From Gammaproteobacteria bacterium (GTDB lineage: Bacteria > Pseudomonadota > Gammaproteobacteria > DSM-26407), in the NCBI GenBank assembly GCA_028694565.1, contig JAQVKR010000235.1, positions 1-5,080 on the forward strand: 5,080 nucleotides of DNA. The letters are read 5' to 3'. The stretch's first letter is position 1, and every line of letters begins with the position of its first letter. Of the stretch, positions 1 to 5,080 are shown in pieces. Both the position numbers and the translations under genes were made by a program. The notes beneath the pieces are model-generated. The model was given only the letters and a program-made list of their open reading frames with translations. It searched no databases and was not told the DNA's origin.

Positions 1-1244
1 CCCTCGCGCACCAGTACGCCGGCATCGCGGGCCAGGGTGGCCGGATTGCAGCAGACGTAGACGACCCGGCCGGCGCCGAAGGCCGGCAGGTGGCGGACCA
101 TCTCCAGGGCGCCGGTGCGGGGCGGATCGAGCAGCACCTTGTGGAACCCGGCCCGGGCCCAGGGTTCGGCGCTGAAATCCCCCGCCAGGTCGGCGGCGTG
201 GAACTCGGCGTTGGTGATGCCGTTGCGCAGCGCGTTGGCGCCGGCCCGGGCGACCATCCCGGCGTCCCCCTCCACGCCCGCCACCGCACCGCAGCGGCGG
301 GCCAGCGGCAGGGTGAAATTGCCCAGCCCGCAGAACAGATCGAGAACGCGGTCCCCGGCCGAGGGCTGCAGCAGCGCCAGGGCGTGATCCACCATGGCGA
401 GGTTGATCTCGGCGTTCACCTGGGCGAAGTCGGTGGGCTGGAACAGCACCTCCACGTCATATGCGGGCAGCCGGTAGGCCAGTTCCACGGCATCCCCCGG
501 CCCGAGGGGATGGACGCTGTCCGGCCCGGCCGGCTGGAGATGGACGTGCAGGCCGGTCGCGGCGCCGAAACCGGCCAGCCGGGCGCGGTCGGCCGCGCCC
601 AGCGGGGCCATGTTGCGGAACACCAGCACCGTGTGCGCGTCGCCGGCCGCCACCTCTATCTGCGGGATGGCGTCGCGGGCGTCGAGCGAACCGATGAGCG
701 CGCGCAGATCCCCGATGCGCTCCCCCACCTGGGGCACCAGCACCGGACAGGCTCCGATCTCGGTGATGAAGCTGCTGCCCTTCTCCCGGAATCCCACCAG
801 CACCCCGCCCTTCTTGGCGACGTGGCGCACGCCAAGGCGGGCCTTGCGCCGGTAGCCCCACAGCGGCCCGGTCAACGGCGGCAGGACCGTATCCGGCGCC
901 ACGTCCCCGAAGTGGCGCAGGTTGCTCAGCAGCGTCTGCTCCTTGCGCGCACGCTGGGCCTCCGGGGCCAGGTGCTGGAGGCTGCAGCCGCCGCAGGCGC
1001 CGAAATGGGGGCAGCCGGGCTCGACCCGCTCGGCGGCGGCCGCGATGAGGGTGTGCACAACGCCCTCGTCGAAGCGGCCGCGCCGGCGCCGGTAGGTGAA
1101 CAGCACCCGCTCGCCCGGCAGGGCGCCCTGGATGAACACCGTCTTGCCCTCCACGTGGGCCACTCCGCGGCCATCGTGGGAGAGATCCTCGACCATGGTT
1201 TCGACCGGATCGGGGGGAAGGTTCTGCTTGCGTTTTCGTGCCAT
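1..1244 (-). CDS. rlmD: 23S rRNA (uracil-5-)-methyltransferase RlmD (RumA), 3' end cut by the window edge
   Basis: RlmD uses S-adenosylmethionine to make 5-methyluridine in 23S rRNA (U1939 in E. coli). About 414 codons are visible; E. coli RumA has 433 residues, so only the last few tens are missing. Residues about 8-65 form the TRAM RNA-binding domain. The four [4Fe-4S] cysteines are present: C78, C84 and C87 (CPHFGACGGC) and C166 (IGACPV). The SAM-binding motif is LDLFCGLGNFTLPLA at about 301-315, followed by DPPRTGA at 373-379. The nucleophile is C399 in YVCCNPATLARD, with an extra Cys just before it where many homologues have Ser. The usual C-terminal catalytic Glu lies outside the window. 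ATG at 1244 is the only usable start after the in-frame TGA of the upstream exonuclease gene, 51 bases away. No clear Shine-Dalgarno precedes it. Family assignment is very sure. Confidence 0.97.
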   Translation of the reverse strand, partial: MARKRKQNLPPDPVETMVEDLSHDGRGVAHVEGKTVFIQGALPGERVLFTYRRRRGRFDEGVVHTLIAAAAERVEPGCPHFGACGGCSLQHLAPEAQRARKEQTLLSNLRHFGDVAPDTVLPPLTGPLWGYRRKARLGVRHVAKKGGVLVGFREKGSSFITEIGACPVLVPQVGERIGDLRALIGSLDARDAIPQIEVAAGDAHTVLVFRNMAPLGAADRARLAGFGAATGLHVHLQPAGPDSVHPLGPGDAVELAYRLPAYDVEVLFQPTDFAQVNAEINLAMVDHALALLQPSAGDRVLDLFCGLGNFTLPLARRCGAVAGVEGDAGMVARAGANALRNGITNAEFHAADLAGDFSAEPWARAGFHKVLLDPPRTGALEMVRHLPAFGAGRVVYVCCNPATLARDAGVLVRE

Positions 1245-1295
1245 GGTGCCGTCGGTAGGTGGCCCGCCGCCGCGGAGCGGGGCGAATCGGAAGGT

Positions 1296-2105
1296 TCAGG
1301 CGCCGGCCGCCTCGGCCCGCCGGAGAAACGGGTCCGCGGCCCGCCAGGCATCGGCAAACGCCGCGAGGTGCGGCTTGCCTTCCTCGGCCAGGGATTCGGC
1401 CAGCAGGCGCAGCTCGGCGGCGTGGGCGCTCTCCTGGATCTGGCCGCGGAACAGCTGGTAGCGCAGGTAGACCAGGTAGGTGTTGAGGACGTCGGTTTCG
1501 CAGTAGTCGCGGATGCGGCCGATTTCGCCCGCCTGGAAGCTCTCCCACACCTTCGCCCCGCTCATCCCCATCTTGCCCGGGAAACCGAGCAGGCCGGCCA
1601 TCTCGTCCAGGGGCACGTAGGCGCGCGCCTGGTAGCCGGCCAGCAGGTCCATGAGATCGGTGTGGCGGGTATGGTAGCGGCTGAGGTAGTTGTTCCAGCG
1701 GAAGCTGGTGTCCTCCTCGCCGGTCTCCCAATAGCGCGGGGCGCTGATCCCGTGCAGCATGGCGCGGTAGTGGAGCACCGGGAGATCGAACCCCCCGCCG
1801 TTCCACGACACCAGCGTCGGGGTGAAGCGGTCGATGCCGTCGTAGAAGCGCTGGATCAGCTCGGCCTCGCCGGCGTCGGGATCGCCCAGGGACCACACCT
1901 TGACCCGGTCGGCGCTGCGCAGCACGGCCGAGATGGCCACCACCCGGTGCAGGTGCAGGCGCAGGAACTCGGTCCCGTTCTCCTGGCGGCGCTTGTTGAA
2001 CATGACGTTCGCCACGTCCTTGTCGCTCAGCCCCTCCAGTCCGAGGAGCCGCCGCCCGCCGTCCAGGTCGGGCACCGTTTCGATATCGAATACGAACAGG
2101 TTCAT
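1296..2105 (-). CDS. PolB-like 3'-5' exonuclease (DEDDy superfamily, PF10108-type)
   Basis: This 269-residue protein belongs to the predicted 3'-5' exonucleases related to the proofreading domain of family B DNA polymerases, but has no polymerase domain. All acidic motifs are visible. Exo I is FDIET with D7 and E9. Exo II is SWNGGGFDLP with N102 and D107. Exo III is YCETD with Y201 and D205, the YxxxD spacing of the DEDDy subclass. An active two-metal nuclease is therefore expected; its natural substrate (DNA or RNA) cannot be read from the sequence. The start is a tandem GTG-ATG (2108 and 2105). I chose the ATG because MNLFVFDIET begins directly with the first beta strand. No strong Shine-Dalgarno is seen. 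The gene starts 33 bases after the lipoprotein stop and ends 51 bases before rlmD, so co-transcription is likely. E. coli has no close counterpart that I know of. Confidence 0.93.
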   Translation of the reverse strand: MNLFVFDIETVPDLDGGRRLLGLEGLSDKDVANVMFNKRRQENGTEFLRLHLHRVVAISAVLRSADRVKVWSLGDPDAGEAELIQRFYDGIDRFTPTLVSWNGGGFDLPVLHYRAMLHGISAPRYWETGEEDTSFRWNNYLSRYHTRHTDLMDLLAGYQARAYVPLDEMAGLLGFPGKMGMSGAKVWESFQAGEIGRIRDYCETDVLNTYLVYLRYQLFRGQIQESAHAAELRLLAESLAEEGKPHLAAFADAWRAADPFLRRAEAAGA

Positions 2106-2138
2106 CACTGCTGCCGTGTCAGGCGGACAGGGGCCGCA

Positions 2139-2771
2139 TCACCGGCGCCAGGCGCCGCCGCTGTCCTGGTGCCACCAGCCGCGCTGGCGGGCGTTGTCGG
2201 CCCAGCGCTGGGCGAAGGTGTCGCGGATCTGGTCCGTCCACTCCGGATGGCCGTTGGCGCGGGCGATCTCGGCATACAGGGCCTGGCGGTCGCGGTTCTC
2301 TTCAGCCACCAGCTGCTTGACCTCGTTGCGGGCCTGGAGGGGAACGGCCTTGGGGTCGTGAATCGCCACCAGGGCGTCGCGGGTGACGCCGATGGCGCCG
2401 GAAGCGTAGTAGGCCTCGAGCCGCTCGTGGCGCCGCTTCATGTCGTCCTGGATGCGGCGGATGGCGGGGGTGGAAATGTCGATGTCGGCCCCGGCCGCGT
2501 GCGCCGGGGGCAGCGCCCAATCCAGCAGCAGCGCCAGTGCCGACTGGCGCCAGCCCGGGCTCAGGGCCGAGGACTTGTCCGGCGCCGTGGATTCCGGGGT
2601 CTTTTCCTCCCCGGGCGCGGTCTGCCCGGGTGGCTGCTCGCCCCAGACATCCTGGATAATCCGGTCCGCCGCCTTCTCCGCCGCGGCGGCCGGGAAGTAG
2701 ATGTTGATGGTCACGCAGGCGCTCAGCAGGACCAGCATGGGCAGCAGCAGGAACCGACGCGCGGTGATCAT
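2139..2771 (-). CDS. Outer-membrane lipoprotein with YdbL/DUF1318 domain (YnbE-YdbL-like fusion)
   Basis: The protein has 210 residues. Residues 1-18 are a lipoprotein signal peptide (RR, then a Leu-rich core) ending in lipobox LSAC with C19. Residue +2 is Val, not Asp, so Lol sorting to the outer membrane is expected. Residues 20-44 (VTINIYFPAAAAEKAADRII, ending in DVWG) resemble the TIN-type beta-strand of E. coli YnbE. A Pro/Thr/Glu-rich linker follows at about 45-72. Residues 74-93 look like a second signal peptide ending in AHAA. Residues about 96-210 are the YdbL/DUF1318 domain, ending in GWWHQDSGGAWRR. In E. coli, YdbH and the lipoprotein YnbE form an intermembrane lipid bridge and YdbL is their periplasmic helper. 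The YdbH-like gene lies just upstream here, supporting the same role. ATG 2771 is preferred over ATG 2786 because GGAGG sits 8 bases before it. The family is confident; the fusion reading is inference. Confidence 0.9.
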   Translation of the reverse strand: MITARRFLLLPMLVLLSACVTINIYFPAAAAEKAADRIIQDVWGEQPPGQTAPGEEKTPESTAPDKSSALSPGWRQSALALLLDWALPPAHAAGADIDISTPAIRRIQDDMKRRHERLEAYYASGAIGVTRDALVAIHDPKAVPLQARNEVKQLVAEENRDRQALYAEIARANGHPEWTDQIRDTFAQRWADNARQRGWWHQDSGGAWRR

Positions 2772-2779
2772 GATTGCAT

Positions 2780-2784
2780 CCTCC
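2780..2784 (-). promoter_or_regulatory. Shine-Dalgarno GGAGG that fixes the lipoprotein start
   Basis: On the minus strand GGAGG is followed by 8 bases and then ATG at 2771. The alternative ATG at 2786 overlaps this element and has no such site, so it would add five residues (MEDAI) ahead of a normal signal peptide. This is the clearest ribosome binding site in the window. The other genes start with weak or no recognisable sites. Confidence 0.75.
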
Positions 2785-2819
2785 ATTCCCGGATATCCCC
2801 GGTCAATTCAGTGACTGCG

Positions 2820-2850
2820 GCGCCGGACGGCCGGTGCCGCCGGACGGCGC
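2820..2850 (-). repeat. GC-rich hairpin built on an 11-base direct repeat, between the ydbH-like and lipoprotein genes
   Basis: The 11-base unit CGCCGGACGGC (+ strand) occurs at 2821-2831 and again at 2838-2848. The outer bases are self-complementary: GCGCCG at 2820-2825 pairs with CGGCGC at 2845-2850. After a 2x2 mismatch, CGGC at 2828-2831 pairs with GCCG at 2838-2841 region, leaving a loop of about 7 bases. On the transcript the hairpin is not followed by a U tract, so it is not a classical intrinsic terminator. A role in mRNA processing or stability between the two genes is possible, but GC-rich sequence forms such stems easily. Confidence 0.4.
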
Positions 2851-2861
2851 ATGGGCATCCC

Positions 2862-4940
2862 CTACTCCACAACCGCCGGGCCCTGCTCGGTGATCCGGCG
2901 CAGACGCCGCACCAGCACCTCCCAATCCACCTCGCGGCTGTAGCCGACCACATCGATACGCGGCAATCCGCCGCCGCGGACGATGGTGTATCCGCCGTTG
3001 CTCTCCTCGAGACCGTCCATCCGGCACACGCCCCGCGCCAGCCGGCAGCTCAGGCCGATGGCGTCGTAGGAGAACGATTCGAACATCCGCAGGAAGCTCC
3101 GCGACAGGGCGCCTCCCACGCCGCCGCCCAGACTGGTCAGGTTGTCGACGGCCCGCTGGCTGATGCGGTGGCGCGAGCGGTCGCCGGGCGGGGTCCGGAA
3201 ATCGGCATCGAAGGCCACCGGTTCCCAGTTCTCCAGGCGCAGCCCGTGAATGCGGCCTCCAAGCCTGCCCTGAATGTTACCAAAGGCGAAGGTCCGGGTC
3301 AGCGTATCGAGGTCCAGGTTGTCCAGATCCACATCGGCGCTCAGGCGCGGGACGACCCCGAAGGGGGACTCCAGGCGCAGGTCGCGGACCACCACGCTGC
3401 CGTCGAAGACCCGCACCAGCAGCGCGCCGTCCACGCCCAGCACGCCTGCGCGGTAGGAAACGGCGGGGATCATGCCGGAGAGCTTCCCGGACATCTCCGG
3501 CCATCCCAGCGCCGTGGTCAGCGCCTCCAGGGAGACGGGGGTCAGCATGCCCTCGAAGTCCACTTCCGGGTCCGGCGCACCGAGCCCCGACACCCGGAGG
3601 GAATCCACCTGCAGCCGGCCGTCGAGGATGGGCAGCGCGAAGGGCTCCGGCAGTTCCAGCCGGTCGCCCGCGGCCGCGAGATGGAGCGTGGCGGCGCCCA
3701 GATCCACGGCGTACACCTGCCCGCTCTCCCAGCTGAGCCGGGACCGCCGGGGCTCGCCCGTGGCGGCCCAGGCCAGCCGCCCCGCCAGGCCGGCCGCGGC
3801 GAAGCGGCCGTGTCCGTCGGCGATGTCGACCGACTTCAGCGTCGCCTCCACGGCCGCGAGGCGCCCGCCGAGCATCTCCAGGCTGACGCTCGCCCCGCCC
3901 CCCATTTCCAGGGCATCGAGCGCCGTGCCGAGGAGAAAGGGCTGCAGGTAGCCCGGGTAGGCGCGGCCCAGGTCCGGGCTCTCGGCCGTCAGCTCGAGCC
4001 GCCGCAGCGGAACGGCCGCGGTGGTGTCCAGCCGGGCCGATCCGCCCGCCCGGAGCAGTCCATCCTGCTGGAGATCAAAATCGGCGAGGGTCAGGACCCC
4101 TTCCCGTGGCCGCCACTCGCCGCGTGCCCGGAGCCCCAGCGGCACCTGGGCGAAATCGGCGAACACCGGGTCGGAGTAGATCTGGCCCTGGTCGATCCGT
4201 CCCGTCACGCTGCCGGCCCACCCCGCGCCGGCCGGCTCGACCCGCAGCTGCAGCGCCAGCCGCAGCGCCTGGCCGACCTGCAGGCCCTGCGGATCCTCGT
4301 AGCCCAGTCCCCGCACCTGGCCGGACAGCGTCAACGGCTGCGCGTCGCTCCCGCCCCCGGCCTTCAAGCTGCCGCTGAAGCGTCCGGAGGGATTGAAGTC
4401 ACGGACCGCGGCCAGGGTCGGTCCGGACAGGGCGAGCAGCCGCTCGATCGCCACCTCCTCGGCTTCGAGCTCGAGGCTCCAGTGCCCGCCCCGGCCCCCG
4501 AACCGGCCCCGGATGCTGCCGTCGGCGAACCGGGTGTCCCGCAACTGCAGGCGCCACTCCCCGTTCTCCGGACGGTAGGTCACTGTCATGGGGAGCGCCG
4601 GGTCGTCCAGATCCGGGCTGCGCAGCTGCACGGTGGCCTCCGCGCAGGTGACCTGGGCGGGGGTCCAGTGGAGATCGGGGCAGCGGAGTTCGAGGGCGTC
4701 GATCCGGGGCAGCCCGGGAGGGAGCTTGAGGGCCTTCATGTCCGCCGCGAGGGTCAGCCGGCCGGCGGCGTCCCAGGCGATCCGGGCATGGATGCCGCGC
4801 CCTTCCCACGCCGGGCCTGACAACGCCCCGAGGTCGAGCTCCAGTCCCTCCACGGCCCACACGGACGCCATTCCCGGCACCAGCAGCAGCACCAGCAGGA
4901 GGCCGGCGGCGGGATGGCATGGGCGGAGGCGCGGGTGCAT
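2862..4940 (-). CDS. YdbH-like AsmA-family intermembrane lipid-bridge protein
   Basis: This protein of about 692 residues has an N-terminal hydrophobic segment (about residues 11-30) that serves as signal or inner-membrane anchor. A long beta-rich periplasmic body follows, made of repeating short strands as in AsmA-like bridge proteins. The part around 480-585 (SGKLSGMIPAVSY, then FGNIQGRLGGRIHGLRLENW) is typical of the AsmA/YdbH C-terminal half. The end carries the strongest signature: QRAVDNLTSLGGG near 596, a cysteine pair C632/C639 (SCRLARGVC), GYTIVRGGGLPRID at 650-663, and VDWEVLVRRL near 671-680. E. coli YdbH has about 879 residues, so this is a shorter bridge. E. coli YdbH spans the periplasm and works with the outer-membrane lipoprotein YnbE in phospholipid homeostasis. 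The lipoprotein gene follows directly. The start is uncertain: ATG 4940 gives a cleaner leader, while GTG 4967 would add nine residues. Neither has a good Shine-Dalgarno. cysM ends 30 bases upstream. Confidence 0.88.
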   Translation of the reverse strand: MHPRLRPCHPAAGLLLVLLLVPGMASVWAVEGLELDLGALSGPAWEGRGIHARIAWDAAGRLTLAADMKALKLPPGLPRIDALELRCPDLHWTPAQVTCAEATVQLRSPDLDDPALPMTVTYRPENGEWRLQLRDTRFADGSIRGRFGGRGGHWSLELEAEEVAIERLLALSGPTLAAVRDFNPSGRFSGSLKAGGGSDAQPLTLSGQVRGLGYEDPQGLQVGQALRLALQLRVEPAGAGWAGSVTGRIDQGQIYSDPVFADFAQVPLGLRARGEWRPREGVLTLADFDLQQDGLLRAGGSARLDTTAAVPLRRLELTAESPDLGRAYPGYLQPFLLGTALDALEMGGGASVSLEMLGGRLAAVEATLKSVDIADGHGRFAAAGLAGRLAWAATGEPRRSRLSWESGQVYAVDLGAATLHLAAAGDRLELPEPFALPILDGRLQVDSLRVSGLGAPDPEVDFEGMLTPVSLEALTTALGWPEMSGKLSGMIPAVSYRAGVLGVDGALLVRVFDGSVVVRDLRLESPFGVVPRLSADVDLDNLDLDTLTRTFAFGNIQGRLGGRIHGLRLENWEPVAFDADFRTPPGDRSRHRISQRAVDNLTSLGGGVGGALSRSFLRMFESFSYDAIGLSCRLARGVCRMDGLEESNGGYTIVRGGGLPRIDVVGYSREVDWEVLVRRLRRITEQGPAVVE

Positions 4941-4970
4941 CGGTCCGGGCTGGGCGCCGCCCCACACCGG

Positions 4971-5080
4971 TCAGGTGGCCGGAAAGACCTCGGTGGAGAG
5001 GTAGCGGTCGCCCCGATCGCAGATGATGGCGACGATGACCGCGTTTTCCACCGTTAGGGACAGGCGCAGGGCGGCGGCGA
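4971..5080 (-). CDS. cysM: Cysteine synthase B (O-acetylserine sulfhydrylase B), C-terminal 35 residues only
   Basis: Only the last 35 codons and the TGA stop lie in the window; the 5' part is beyond the right edge. The visible end reads VENAVIVAIICDRGDRYLST followed by EVFPAT. It matches the CysM C-terminus, where E. coli CysM has VAIICDRGDRYLSTGVF and then a longer tail. CysM is a PLP enzyme that makes cysteine from O-acetylserine with sulfide or thiosulfate. The PLP lysine and substrate loop are not visible, so activity cannot be judged here. The gene is the most upstream one seen. Its stop lies 30 bases before the ATG of the ydbH-like gene (3 bases before its alternative GTG), so the genes are probably co-transcribed. 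Confidence 0.92.
   Translation of the reverse strand, partial: AAALRLSLTVENAVIVAIICDRGDRYLSTEVFPAT

Noticed and set aside
1245..1295. Possible terminator or promoter in the exonuclease-rlmD gap
   Set aside because: The 51 bases hold only GC-rich sequence without a stem followed by a U run and without -35/-10 elements; rlmD is most simply co-transcribed.
457..1896. A 479-codon minus-strand open frame overlapping rlmD and the exonuclease
   Set aside because: It is a frame-shifted reading of two well-recognised genes, with Arg/Gly/Pro-rich low-complexity translation and no domain.
2791..2798. GGATATCC palindrome in the ydbH-lipoprotein gap
   Set aside because: It is only 8 bases, does not extend outward, and has no second copy nearby; chance is sufficient.
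2778..2806. Promoter-like TTGACC (2801-2806) and GAGGAT (2778-2783) with 17-base spacing before the lipoprotein gene
   Set aside because: The -10 element matches the consensus at only 3 of 6 bases and overlaps the GGAGG ribosome binding site, so transcription would start at or after the start codon.
2768..2953. A 61-codon minus-strand frame in the place where ynbE would be expected
   Set aside because: Most of it lies inside the ydbH-like coding end in another frame. The translation has no lipobox with a hydrophobic leader and no TIN-type strand, so it is not ynbE.
90..4820. A 1576-codon open frame on the plus strand across four genes
   Set aside because: It is in exact codon register opposite the minus-strand genes, which all happen to share one reading frame. 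A stop there needs a sense TTA, CTA or TCA codon, which this GC-rich codon usage almost never has; the frame ends at a TCA serine codon of the ydbH-like gene. Its composition (Gly, Pro, Gln, His, Arg) is not protein-like and it begins at a GTG inside rlmD.

Overview
This is a GC-rich window in which every gene supported by the sequence lies on the minus strand, packed head to tail like one operon. Codon choice is strongly GC-biased, with sense TTA, CTA and TCA almost absent. The gene set (CysM, a YdbH-type AsmA-like protein, a YdbL/DUF1318 lipoprotein, a PolB-like DEDDy exonuclease and RlmD) points to a high-GC gammaproteobacterium. Something near Chromatiales/Ectothiorhodospiraceae is plausible, but that placement is inference.

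Layout in transcription order (right to left). The last 35 codons of cysM (cysteine synthase B) enter at the right edge. A YdbH-like protein of about 692 residues follows (2862-4940). After a roughly 90-base gap containing a GC-rich hairpin comes a 210-residue lipoprotein with a C-terminal YdbL/DUF1318 domain (2139-2771). Next is a 269-residue 3'-5' exonuclease of the PolB-like DEDDy family (1296-2105). Last is rlmD (23S rRNA m5U methyltransferase), whose final codons run off the left edge (1-1244). No RNA gene, insertion sequence, CRISPR array, convincing terminator or convincing promoter was seen.

The genes fall into three jobs. cysM belongs to cysteine biosynthesis. The YdbH-like protein and the lipoprotein are a compact version of the E. 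coli YdbH-YnbE-YdbL system, an intermembrane bridge for lipid homeostasis of the outer membrane. The exonuclease and RlmD act on nucleic acids. In Pseudomonas cysM is followed directly by rlmD and relA, so the lipid-bridge pair and the exonuclease look like a block placed between cysM and rlmD.

The most interesting point is the lipoprotein. No separate ynbE gene lies between the ydbH-like and ydbL-like genes. Instead, the YdbL domain carries a lipobox signal peptide and a short beta-prone YnbE-like segment at its N-terminus. A second, internal signal-peptide-like segment stands just before the YdbL domain. This looks like a fusion of ynbE and ydbL that kept the old ydbL export signal.
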